Below, piece by piece: positions 1 through 6,141 of a stretch of DNA of 7,453 nt; the first letter of the stretch is position 1; each line of letters starts with the position of its first letter. The notes beneath the pieces are model-generated. The model was not told where the DNA came from and did not search any database. It saw only the letters and a list, made by a program, of their open reading frames with translations. This stretch comes from an archaeon UBA55. Lineage in GTDB: Archaea > Undinarchaeota > Undinarchaeia > Undinarchaeales > Undinarchaeaceae. Position numbers and translations under genes: made by a program. The DNA lies in NCBI GenBank assembly GCA_002495465.1, contig DAFN01000011.1, positions 1-7,453 on the forward strand, read 5' to 3'.

Positions 1-156
1 ATCATATGTAATTACTTTGTATTTCTTTGAAAAGTGCTCAACCTGGGGCTTCCATATTTCGTGGGTTCCGACAGCTCCATGAACCAAGACTAGAGGCTTT
101 CCCTTTCCGTGTACTTCATAATACGTTTCAATTCCGTTTAATTTTATTTTTGGCAC
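1..156 (-). CDS. Alpha/beta hydrolase, N-terminal part (gene cut by the window edge)
   Basis: The minus strand reads open for 52 codons from a GTG at 156-154 to the window edge. The residues begin (M)PKIKLNGIETYYEVHGKGKP, followed by LVLVHGAVG, EIW and VITYD. This matches the start of the alpha/beta hydrolase fold: beta hairpin, strand 3 ending in the HG oxyanion motif (H26-G27), then strand 4 ending in Asp. The catalytic Ser, acid and His would lie beyond the edge, so the substrate cannot be told; such proteins include esterases, haloperoxidase-like and C-C hydrolases. GTG is chosen because an in-frame TAA (positions 162-160) lies two codons upstream and no in-frame ATG occurs. AAGGT (166-162) lies 5 bases before the start, and a TATA-like box lies about 25 bases upstream. 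The gene is divergent from the glycan operon. The fold is confident; the function is open. Confidence 0.88.
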   Translation of the reverse strand, partial: MPKIKLNGIETYYEVHGKGKPLVLVHGAVGTHEIWKPQVEHFSKKYKVITYD

Positions 157-176
157 ATTTTACCTTATACTTATTA

Positions 177-185
177 GAATTTAAG
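177..185 (-). promoter_or_regulatory. TATA-like box for the alpha/beta hydrolase gene
   Basis: On the minus strand this reads CTTAAATTC, centred about 25 bases before the GTG at 156. That is the spacing expected of an archaeal TATA box driving a leaderless transcript. A second AT-rich element at 206-215 could instead start a transcript with a leader of about 28 bases, which would use the AAGGT near the start codon. The sequence does not decide between them. Confidence 0.4.
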
Positions 186-205
186 GTTTTCAAGTGCTAT
201 TCAAC

Positions 206-215
206 ATATATTTAA
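206..215 (+). promoter_or_regulatory. TATA-like box for the glycan operon
   Basis: ATATATTTAA lies about 33 bases (centre to A) before the ATG at 244. Transcription starting 25-28 bases downstream would give a leader of only a few bases, and no Shine-Dalgarno sequence is visible before the ATG. The element is nearly symmetric in AT content, so it may also contribute to the divergent hydrolase gene. Assigned from spacing and composition only. Confidence 0.5.
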
Positions 216-243
216 GCATAACAATCCTCTCTTGCTTGACAAT

Positions 244-1884
244 ATGAAAAGATATGTCCCGATATTGGCTATTCTTGCTGCTTTGCTTGCGGTGTCCGTA
301 TTTGTTCCGTCGGCGATTCCGGAGACTCCAATTAAGAGTCCGTCAGGTCCCTACGAGTTTGCGGAGTCAAACAGCTATAAGGCCTCCTGGGCTTTCTCAA
401 AAGCTAATAATGCTCTTAATATATGGATGGATTATCAGAATCAGGGAACGAAGCTCTTTCCTCAGCATCCTGTTCACACACCCGTCGATGTAGCGCGTGA
501 GTGGCTGAAAAAAGATTCTTATCACTGGACTACCGAAAACAGCGCAGCCGATTTGTATCCCTTCCTTGTAATCGGCTCATTTTATCTAAATTCTTCATAT
601 TCCGATTCACTCGAATTAACAATGGAAATGGAAAGAGCGATTTCAGGCGAAGGTCTTCCAAAGAATATAGACATAAGAAGCGGAAAAATAATTCCTGCCC
701 TTGTCCAGAGTGACAGTTCACTGAGGTCCCTTGACGCAGAAATATTTGGCGCATCCGAGTATGTAAAAGATGGGCTTCTTCCAATCATTGAGCTTAAGGG
801 GAGCAGCATATGGTCTGCAAGGGCACTTGAAATTCTTGACAGAATAATTGAGGACTCTCCATTTGAGACAGAGTTTGGAAAAATCCCCTCAAGCGGGACA
901 GAGGCTAACGGAGAAATGTTGCAAAGCCTGACACGAGCGTACCGGTTTACTGGTGATTCAAAATATCTTGAGGCTGCACAAAGAATAGGTAATTTTTATT
1001 CTGATATCTTAGACAAAAATGATGGAATTCCCTGCAACTGGGACTTCGTTTCCGGAGACTGTGCCAGTGAGTTCAATCTCAGGGACCATGGAAATGAGGT
1101 TGTTCCTGGGATCTTGGAGTTGCTCTATCTTGAAAAGTCAGAAGACCCAGAAGCTTACTCTAGGCATCTTCCTTCTGTAAGTCTTATGCTTGATTCTTTG
1201 CTGGAAATAGGCGTGAATGAAGACCACATTTGGATATCAAAAGGGAAGTTGAATGACAATTGGGGTTATCTATTGAATGCTTACTACCAGTTTTATCTTC
1301 TCACAGGTGAAGAAAAGTATCTCGATGCTGTTACAAATTCCTTGGAAAACCTGCACAAGTATTCTGACTGGGGCCGTACAGATGCATACGCGGATACTGT
1401 AGAAAGCGCTCTCTATCTCGCTGGCTATGTTGAAATGCCGGACAGTGTTTTTATCTGGATGGATGAAATGATGGGGGATATGAACAGGATTGGGCTGGAG
1501 CACGACTACAAGGACGGAAATTATATCCGGACAAGTCTGATGTACGCTCTGTATCACACAAAGGGAGCCTACCTTGAAGAGTGGAGATCTGGAACCAGAA
1601 TAGGCGGACACATTGAAAACGGTGCTCTGTATCTTCATATTTCCGTTGATGAGCCAAGAAATCTTACTATAATGCTGGACACTCCTCGCCACTCAAATAT
1701 TCTAGGGCTTGAAAGAAACTATCCGAGGCTAAATGCCTTCCCTGAGTGGTATGTTGTTTCAGCCTCTTCATACACAATCACTGTTAATGAGTTTTCAGAA
1801 ACTATCTCTAATAATATTAGAAATGGTTTTTTGCTTTATGTGGATGACAGCGTTAATATTAAAATAGAGCCAAACTATGGATAG
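244..1884 (+). CDS. Exported or membrane-anchored six-hairpin (alpha/alpha toroid) glycosidase-like protein
   Basis: A 546-residue protein. Residues 1-25 (MKRYVPILAILAALLAVSVF...) form a short basic N-terminus and hydrophobic segment, either a signal peptide or an anchor, so the rest should face outside. Residues about 45-440 are amphipathic helices. Two stretches look like related hairpins of an alpha/alpha toroid: 222-250 (NGEMLQSLTRAYRFTGDSKYL) and 339-366 (NWGYLLNAYYQFYLLTGEEKYL). This pattern is seen in six-hairpin glycosidases, uronyl hydrolases, lyases and sugar epimerases. Residues about 450-546 look beta-rich, like the C-terminal sandwich of some such enzymes. C264 and C272 could form a disulfide; N116-S-S and N473-L-T are possible N-glycosylation sequons. 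No catalytic pair can be assigned. A TTG start at 232 is in frame, but ATG 244 gives a cleaner signal sequence. It leads an operon with two glycosyltransferases, suggesting trimming or modification of a surface glycan. The exact activity is unknown. Confidence 0.72.
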   Translation: MKRYVPILAILAALLAVSVFVPSAIPETPIKSPSGPYEFAESNSYKASWAFSKANNALNIWMDYQNQGTKLFPQHPVHTPVDVAREWLKKDSYHWTTENSAADLYPFLVIGSFYLNSSYSDSLELTMEMERAISGEGLPKNIDIRSGKIIPALVQSDSSLRSLDAEIFGASEYVKDGLLPIIELKGSSIWSARALEILDRIIEDSPFETEFGKIPSSGTEANGEMLQSLTRAYRFTGDSKYLEAAQRIGNFYSDILDKNDGIPCNWDFVSGDCASEFNLRDHGNEVVPGILELLYLEKSEDPEAYSRHLPSVSLMLDSLLEIGVNEDHIWISKGKLNDNWGYLLNAYYQFYLLTGEEKYLDAVTNSLENLHKYSDWGRTDAYADTVESALYLAGYVEMPDSVFIWMDEMMGDMNRIGLEHDYKDGNYIRTSLMYALYHTKGAYLEEWRSGTRIGGHIENGALYLHISVDEPRNLTIMLDTPRHSNILGLERNYPRLNAFPEWYVVSASSYTITVNEFSETISNNIRNGFLLYVDDSVNIKIEPNYG

Positions 1885-1892
1885 TGCTTGTA

Positions 1893-2897
1893 ATGAAAAA
1901 AGTTCCCCGCGTAGCTGTAATCCTTCCTGCATACAGGGAAGATCCGGCGCTCTTTGAAGATGCCCTTAGGGCAGTTTCTGCGCAGACTTATAGAAGCTTT
2001 GACTTTTACATTATTCTTGATTCAGCTTGCTCAGAAGAAGTACGAAGTACAGCGCAAAAATTTGCTAAGTCACGAAAAAATGTAAAACTTATACGGGATA
2101 AAAAGCGGGGATCAGCGGCTCATAGAAATCTCGGGACTCTAAAAGCAGGAAGTGTGGATTATTTCGCTTTCATAGATTCTGACTGCATAGCTAAAAAAGA
2201 CTGGCTTGAAAATCTCGTCTCTGAGATGGATGCTCAGCCTACAAGTGTTGGTTGTGTCGGCGGGATAAACCTGTCAAAAGAAAGTTCACTCATGCCAAGA
2301 GCAATCGCCAGGGCGGAAAGCTCCTTTATGGGCGGGGGCTCAATAAGCGGTCAGACTTCAACAAGAAGAAAGAAGCGCTTTGTTAATTCCCTTCCAAACT
2401 GCAACGCCCTTTATCGCAGGGAGTGCTGGTCAGAGAATCAGCAGGATGAGTCTTTTATCAAAGGTCAGGACGCTGAGTTCAATCTCCGTCTCTCAGAGCA
2501 GGGCTGGAAGTTTTTACAAATCCCATCGGCTGTCGTATACCACAAACGCGATGATTCTCTGTCTTCCTACTCTAAAAGAATGCGAGAATACGGTTCTGCT
2601 GTAGTCGATATTATCAGGAAGCAGGGTCTACAGGGTCTCAGAAGGTTCTGGTACAGCGCCGGAGTTTCAACTTTCTATGTCCTGCTATTTGCACTCCTTG
2701 CATATTCATCGCTCAGCCCACCAGTCTTCGGTATTTTCTTGAATTTGGCACTTGCCTACTTAACTCTCTTAAGTTTTTCCGCTCTTCTTACCGTCCGCTG
2801 GGGTAGTTTCTTGCCATGTCTCCTAGCAGTTCCAGTTCTTGTTGTTCAACACGCGTCTTACTCAATAGGCTTTGTCAGGAGATTTTTAGGTCTATGA
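1893..2897 (+). CDS. Family 2 glycosyltransferase with C-terminal membrane segments
   Basis: A 334-residue GT-A fold enzyme of the GT2 type. The nucleotide-binding start is VAVILPAYRED (7-17). GSAAHRNLG (73-81) is the usual strand before the metal site. IDSDC gives the DxD motif at D95-D97, which binds the nucleotide-sugar through a divalent metal. NALYRR (171-176) and GQDAEFNLRL (191-200) correspond to the acceptor region, with D193 the probable catalytic base. YHKRDDSLSSYSKRMREYG (216-234) is typical of membrane-linked GT2 enzymes. Residues about 259-330 hold two or three hydrophobic segments, placing the catalytic domain on the cytoplasmic face. It probably transfers a sugar from an NDP-sugar to a lipid carrier or growing glycan; the sugar cannot be told. 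ATG 1893 lies 8 bases after the previous stop; a GTG at 1884 overlapping that stop is an alternative start. It overlaps the next gene by 4 bases. Confidence 0.9.
   Translation: MKKVPRVAVILPAYREDPALFEDALRAVSAQTYRSFDFYIILDSACSEEVRSTAQKFAKSRKNVKLIRDKKRGSAAHRNLGTLKAGSVDYFAFIDSDCIAKKDWLENLVSEMDAQPTSVGCVGGINLSKESSLMPRAIARAESSFMGGGSISGQTSTRRKKRFVNSLPNCNALYRRECWSENQQDESFIKGQDAEFNLRLSEQGWKFLQIPSAVVYHKRDDSLSSYSKRMREYGSAVVDIIRKQGLQGLRRFWYSAGVSTFYVLLFALLAYSSLSPPVFGIFLNLALAYLTLLSFSALLTVRWGSFLPCLLAVPVLVVQHASYSIGFVRRFLGL
2877..2891 (+). promoter_or_regulatory. Possible ribosome-binding sites before the GT-C glycosyltransferase
   Basis: AGGAGA at 2877-2882 lies 11 bases before the ATG at 2894, and AGGT at 2888-2891 lies 2 bases before it. 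Neither spacing is ideal, but this is the most Shine-Dalgarno-like stretch near any start in the window and fits an internal gene of an operon. The ATGA overlap with the upstream stop suggests translational coupling as well. Confidence 0.35.
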
Positions 2898-4741
2898 AAA
2901 AATCTGTCACATATTCACATCTGTATAAAATTCCTCTAATTTCTGGAATTATTCTTATTGTTCTAGGAGTTCTCTCCCTTCTCTATCGCCAGGATATTTT
3001 GCAGTATGTTCTTATGAATTCTGACACATCAAATACCCTGTATCTCCGCAAGCTTGCGCGTGTTGCAACACTTCCTTATGAACTCTTTATCTCAGGGGCA
3101 ATGTTTCTCATAGCCTCCCACATCACAAGAAACTTTGACAAAGTTTCTGACCGGTTTAGGTCTGTGGGCTCAGGAAAGAAAGCATTTTTTGCCTTTATCC
3201 TGGTGATGCTTGTTGTCATCGTCATCGGTATCTTCCTTCTATTTTTCCAGAGAATAGAGGGGCAGGATGAGGGCATACATATAAACAGCGCGAAGCTGTC
3301 ATACGAAGGTAAAATGCCATATGTTGATTTTATTTATCTGAAAGACCCGCTGTTTACTTATGTTGCTGGTTTCCCACTTCTGCTGTTTGGATTTGATTTG
3401 TACGGAGGTCGTATAGCAGCGCTTTTGATAAAACTTCTGATGTTTTATCTTGTTTTCTCTGCCACAAAACGCCTGACAAAAAGCGAATGGTATGGTGTCC
3501 TTGCAGCGTCTTTAGTGGCTTTCCATTTAATGTATCATGGAAGCACAGTAACTCTTGATACTTCGTCAACAATTCCCGTTCTCTTCCTCTTGCTGGGAAT
3601 TCATTCTCTTACTTGGAAGCTCCCAAGTTCCAAAAAAGCACTTATATCGACTCTCATGTTTTCAGCGTCTATTGCCACAAGAGCCTTTGCGGCTCCTGCA
3701 ATTATTTTCTTATTGTGGTACTTATGGAAGCTAAAATCAGGAATCAAAAATGTCCTGGTGTCTGTTGCAACGGGGATTATTTTCATTCTGGCAGTCTATG
3801 TTCCATTCTTCGTCGCTGATTTCCAGAAGGCTTTCTTTGGCTTTGCCGGAGCTCCTCTTACTAGGAGTGTTATATTTCCAGCAGAGAGAACAGTCAATTA
3901 TTTCCTTTTTGAAATAACACAGGGCACACTGTCTGCCGCGGTTTTTGACAAACTGTTTGTTCTGTCTCTCACCATTTTCTATAATTTTATTATCTACGGA
4001 ACGATTGCTATAACTGCATTTGCTCTGTTCAGGTCAGGAAGGGTAAAATGGTCGTCTGAGGATAGAAAAATGTATATTCTCCTCTTCGGAGTCTTTGCTG
4101 CAATCACTGCGGTTTCTTCTCTAGTTCCCACTCCTGCTAGTTACAGTTACAGTCTGTCATTCTTGCCTCTGGGTGCAGTTGTCGCATCAGTCGGCTTGAA
4201 ACACCTTCTTAATAATTATCCTCGGGAAAAACTTCTCGCCATAGCCGGAGTTCTTATCATTTTGACGGTTTCATTTTCTCTTCTCCAGTACCCCAGATTC
4301 CGTCTTGATTATAGTGAGGACGGTTCTCTCCGATTTCCTATAAATGAAGTTTCTGAAGTTGCAGAGTTCGTGAAACTTAACACACCTGGAGGAAGTGAAA
4401 TAATAACTTTTGAAATTCCAATCGCTCTTGAAGCAGACCGTGCCGTGGTTCATGGCTTTGAGCGGGGCTACTTTGGCTTCTTCTTATTTGACAGTGATAA
4501 AGCCCGGTCTGTCAACGGTATGAACTCTGAAATTTATGCAGGGCATTTGGAAAGCAGAGATGCCTCTGCTGTTGTAATGAGTCAGAGAAAAACAGACAAG
4601 TTCTTCGATCTAATTCCTCTTGAGGACAGCGCATTAATTATGGAAGCTCTCTCTGAAAACTACTATCTTGCAAAGACTTTTGACCAGGTTACAGATTGGG
4701 GAAGTGTCAGGGTTTATCTTCCTCTAGAGGGACAAGAATAG
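2894..4741 (+). CDS. GT-C type membrane glycosyltransferase (PMT/ArnT-like)
   Basis: A 615-residue polytopic membrane protein with roughly 11-13 hydrophobic helices (clear ones near 13-31, 53-75, 96-118, 172-190, 286-309, 353-378, 391-410 and 445-465). The first large external loop holds the GT-C signature. GQDEG (123-127) has the D125-E126 pair, followed by AKLSYEGKMPYVDF and LKDPL (149-153), then FG.DLYGGRIAALL. This pattern is typical of PMT_2-type enzymes, which take sugar from a polyprenyl-phosphate-sugar on the outer face and pass it to protein, lipid or glycan. Residues about 466-615 form a soluble C-terminal domain with no membrane segment. ATG 2894 is preferred over an upstream in-frame ATG at 2816, because the extra 26 residues lie inside the GT2 gene and are serine/cysteine-rich, unlike a membrane protein start. 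Donor and acceptor are unknown; the operon suggests surface polysaccharide or glycoprotein assembly. Confidence 0.87.
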   Translation: MKKSVTYSHLYKIPLISGIILIVLGVLSLLYRQDILQYVLMNSDTSNTLYLRKLARVATLPYELFISGAMFLIASHITRNFDKVSDRFRSVGSGKKAFFAFILVMLVVIVIGIFLLFFQRIEGQDEGIHINSAKLSYEGKMPYVDFIYLKDPLFTYVAGFPLLLFGFDLYGGRIAALLIKLLMFYLVFSATKRLTKSEWYGVLAASLVAFHLMYHGSTVTLDTSSTIPVLFLLLGIHSLTWKLPSSKKALISTLMFSASIATRAFAAPAIIFLLWYLWKLKSGIKNVLVSVATGIIFILAVYVPFFVADFQKAFFGFAGAPLTRSVIFPAERTVNYFLFEITQGTLSAAVFDKLFVLSLTIFYNFIIYGTIAITAFALFRSGRVKWSSEDRKMYILLFGVFAAITAVSSLVPTPASYSYSLSFLPLGAVVASVGLKHLLNNYPREKLLAIAGVLIILTVSFSLLQYPRFRLDYSEDGSLRFPINEVSEVAEFVKLNTPGGSEIITFEIPIALEADRAVVHGFERGYFGFFLFDSDKARSVNGMNSEIYAGHLESRDASAVVMSQRKTDKFFDLIPLEDSALIMEALSENYYLAKTFDQVTDWGSVRVYLPLEGQE

Positions 4742-4742
4742 C

Positions 4743-4750
4743 TTTAAATA
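4743..4750 (+). promoter_or_regulatory. TATA-like box for the small acidic protein gene
   Basis: TTTAAATA is centred about 27 bases before ATG 4774, and no Shine-Dalgarno sequence lies between. This points to a leaderless transcript whose first base is at or next to the A of the start codon. The box begins just after the stop codon of the preceding gene, inside a 32-base gap. Confidence 0.65.
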
Positions 4751-4773
4751 ATTTCTGCTCCATCTTAACAAGT

Positions 4774-5160
4774 ATGAACAAAATCCCAAACAAGGTTCGT
4801 TTAGTTCTGAAAGATCTTAATCAGGATGACTCTGAGCTTGCCGAGCTATGCATATCAAGAGTAACAGAGCTTCTGCAATCCAGCGGCTGCTCAGATGCGA
4901 GGTCATGGGCTACAAACATACTTCCTATGGTCCTTGGTGAAATGGCAGAAGTTGAAGGGGCCGGAGATCTTGATGAGTGGCTCTTGGATCTTGATGGTGC
5001 TGAGTATGAGGTTGTCTTTGGTGTTCAGCAGGTATTCAGTGAAATTCAGGATAAGCTCGCAAAGCGTTCTTCTGAGGATATAAGGGATACACTAATTTAT
5101 TCTATAGAAAAAACACTATCTGAGATTGACAGAGTAAGATATCAAAGGCTTTACGGCTGA
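4774..5160 (+). CDS. Small acidic helical protein of unknown function
   Basis: A 128-residue soluble protein that I do not recognise. It is rich in Leu, Asp, Glu and Ser and should be nearly all alpha-helical: helices near 5-14, 19-36, 40-58, 66-73, 76-97 and 100-124. It has no signal peptide, membrane segment, zinc-binding cluster or nucleotide-binding loop. A short Leu/Asp repeat (DLDEWLLDLDG, 65-75) stands out. ATG 4774 is chosen because a TATA-like box sits about 27 bases upstream; an in-frame ATG at 4696 lies inside the preceding gene and would add 26 unrelated residues. It follows the glycan operon by 32 bases but appears to have its own leaderless promoter, so readthrough plus independent expression is likely. 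Its 3' end overlaps the oppositely oriented CutA gene by 10 bases. The helical character suggests a protein-interaction role, but nothing specific supports one. Confidence 0.75.
   Translation: MNKIPNKVRLVLKDLNQDDSELAELCISRVTELLQSSGCSDARSWATNILPMVLGEMAEVEGAGDLDEWLLDLDGAEYEVVFGVQQVFSEIQDKLAKRSSEDIRDTLIYSIEKTLSEIDRVRYQRLYG
5108..5113 (-). terminator. Possible T-run terminator for the EndoV-like/CutA transcript
   Basis: On the minus strand this is a run of six T, about 38 bases past the CutA stop codon. Archaeal RNA polymerase often stops at such T-tracts without a hairpin. It lies inside the convergent gene, so transcripts from the two strands would overlap. Evidence is weak, resting on one short tract. 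Confidence 0.25.
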
Positions 5161-5453
5161 GAACTCAAGTCCAGGTATTTCTTGTTTAGGTCATCAATAT
5201 TTATTTTAAGTATTTCCGGAACTTCGTAGCTATGAAGCTCACCAATTCGTTTCTGCATCCCTTCAAAATCTTCCTGCGTTTTTATAATAAGGACGGCTTC
5301 GTCGGATTCTTCCAGTTTATCCTTCCAAAAATAAATCGAGCTGCAATTCGGGATAATATTTACGCAGAATGCCAGGCCCTCCTCAACTAATGTTTTCCCA
5401 ATCTTCTTAGCGTCTTCTTTATTTTTTGTTGTAGTGTATATCAAATACATCAT
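5151..5453 (-). CDS. cutA: CutA family protein (divalent-cation tolerance)
   Basis: A 100-residue protein matching CutA1 from end to end. The N-terminal strand YLIYTTTKNKEDAKKIGKTL is followed by GLAFCVNIIP (26-35), SSIYFWKDKLEESDEAVLIIKT (38-59) and the family signature LHSYEVPEIL (73-82). CutA forms a very stable trimer with a ferredoxin-like fold. It was named for copper tolerance in Escherichia coli, but its molecular role is still unclear. C30 sits at the conserved cysteine position. The C-terminus is short: the usual aromatic residue after YL is replaced (KYLDLSSQP). Two ATG codons are adjacent (5453 and 5450); the first overlaps the EndoV-like stop in an ATGA, indicating translational coupling. 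Only a weak Shine-Dalgarno-like GATGAG is seen upstream, with no promoter of its own. It converges on the small acidic protein gene with a 10-base overlap. Confidence 0.95.
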   Translation of the reverse strand: MMYLIYTTTKNKEDAKKIGKTLVEEGLAFCVNIIPNCSSIYFWKDKLEESDEAVLIIKTQEDFEGMQKRIGELHSYEVPEILKINIDDLNKKYLDLSSQP

Positions 5454-6109
5454 ATCTGTCTCATCTTCTGGATGAGCTGCTCGTTTGCAACCCTGAGAGG
5501 CTCCGGTATTTTCTCGAGTGTTGTTTTACGTACGATTTCTGCCGCAGTCTTTATCGACACTCGATGGCCTGGGCTTACGTAAAGCCTCGGTGATCTTGCA
5601 CTCGTTTTGACAACTTCCCCTACAATTTCTTCATCATCTATTATCACATTTTTTCCATCAACGGTTTTCATCTCTCCACAGAGAAGCTCATTTGAAACTG
5701 CTATCGTCGGTATGTTCATTGACAGCCCTACATGGCACGCTATTCCAAACTTTCTGGGATGGTTTATTCCGTGTCCCTTAATCATCAACACATCCGGTAT
5801 GTCAAAGCTAGTTATGCTATCTGCGATTGCTCTTCCCTCCCTGAATCCGCCGAAGGTCGGGAGATCTGGTAGTTTACTTTGTTCTTCAACAAAATCTTGC
5901 TTTAAAACCTCGAACTTTGAATAATTTTCATCCACTTTTAAAATTGCCAGAGATACCTTTATGATCTTCCCTCTCGAGTAGCTCGTTACTCCACCTATTG
6001 TCTCTATTTTCGTAGGGAGTTCGTCCTCAATAATCAGGTCTTCATGAAACTTCTCCTGGAGTTCCGATGCAGATAAAATTGTTATTTTATCAGGGAAAAA
6101 TTTGCTCAT
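5450..6109 (-). CDS. nfi: Endonuclease V family protein lacking most catalytic residues
   Basis: A 219-residue protein, the normal size for endonuclease V (about 220-225), which cuts DNA or RNA next to inosine. Family landmarks are present in order: GGV (39-41), GGFREG (87-92), GHGINHPRKFGIACHVGL (112-129), IPTIAVSN (133-140), VSPGH (178-182) and IPEPLRVAN (201-209). Compared from memory with the Thermotoga maritima enzyme, the metal ligand in the AGVD motif is T42 here; the second Asp (DG.G..HPR) is K111; the conserved Lys of IGVAK is N140; the His near the C-terminus is N209; and the wedge Tyr of PYIPG is D82. The Glu of FREG (E91) and the His of HPRK (H117) remain. The T42, K111 and N140 codons were read directly. 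The reading frame is intact, so this is not simple gene decay. It may bind inosine-containing nucleic acid without cutting, or do something else. It is first in an operon with cutA and has a leaderless promoter. Confidence 0.87.
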   Translation of the reverse strand: MSKFFPDKITILSASELQEKFHEDLIIEDELPTKIETIGGVTSYSRGKIIKVSLAILKVDENYSKFEVLKQDFVEEQSKLPDLPTFGGFREGRAIADSITSFDIPDVLMIKGHGINHPRKFGIACHVGLSMNIPTIAVSNELLCGEMKTVDGKNVIIDDEEIVGEVVKTSARSPRLYVSPGHRVSIKTAAEIVRKTTLEKIPEPLRVANEQLIQKMRQI

Positions 6110-6129
6110 AATCTTATATAGACAGAGAG

Positions 6130-6137
6130 ATTTATAG
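6130..6137 (-). promoter_or_regulatory. TATA-like box for the EndoV-like/cutA operon
   Basis: On the minus strand this reads CTATAAAT, centred about 24 bases before the ATG at 6109, with no Shine-Dalgarno sequence between. This predicts a leaderless transcript covering both genes. It sits within the 32-base gap after the stop of the upstream minus-strand gene, so the operon is probably transcribed separately from that gene. A second AT-rich stretch, TATATAAG at about 6120-6113, is too close to the start to serve as the box. Confidence 0.65.
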
Positions 6138-6141
6138 CTCT

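Noticed and set aside
27..215. Plus-strand 62-codon open frame
   Set aside because: It lies opposite the alpha/beta hydrolase gene, has no promoter or recognisable content, and crosses the divergent promoter region.
232..243. TTG at 232 as start of the exported protein
   Set aside because: In frame, but the ATG at 244 gives a typical basic-plus-hydrophobic signal sequence without the extra MLDN, and ATG is favoured.
1270..1692. Minus-strand 140-codon open frame inside the exported protein gene
   Set aside because: It lies antisense to a well-supported coding frame and has no family features, so it is probably a by-product of codon use.
2816..2893. Upstream ATG at 2816 for the GT-C glycosyltransferase
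   Set aside because: The 26 extra residues lie in the GT2 gene, are Ser/Cys-rich and unlike a membrane protein start. The ATGA overlap at 2894 is the typical operon arrangement.
4696..4773. Upstream ATG at 4696 for the small acidic protein
   Set aside because: It lies within the preceding gene. The TATA-like box at 4743-4750 would then be inside the coding region, while it is placed properly for ATG 4774.
4963..5000. Direct repeat of GATCTTGATG
   Set aside because: It encodes the DLDEWLLDLDG stretch. The repeat is explained by similar amino acids and there are only two copies.
5607..5924. Plus-strand 105-codon open frame
   Set aside because: It lies antisense to the EndoV-like gene, whose reading frame is supported by several family motifs.
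5450..6109. EndoV-like gene as a decaying pseudogene
   Set aside because: The frame is intact at normal length, conserved motifs outside the active site remain, and a promoter and coupled downstream gene are present. Decay is less likely than altered function.
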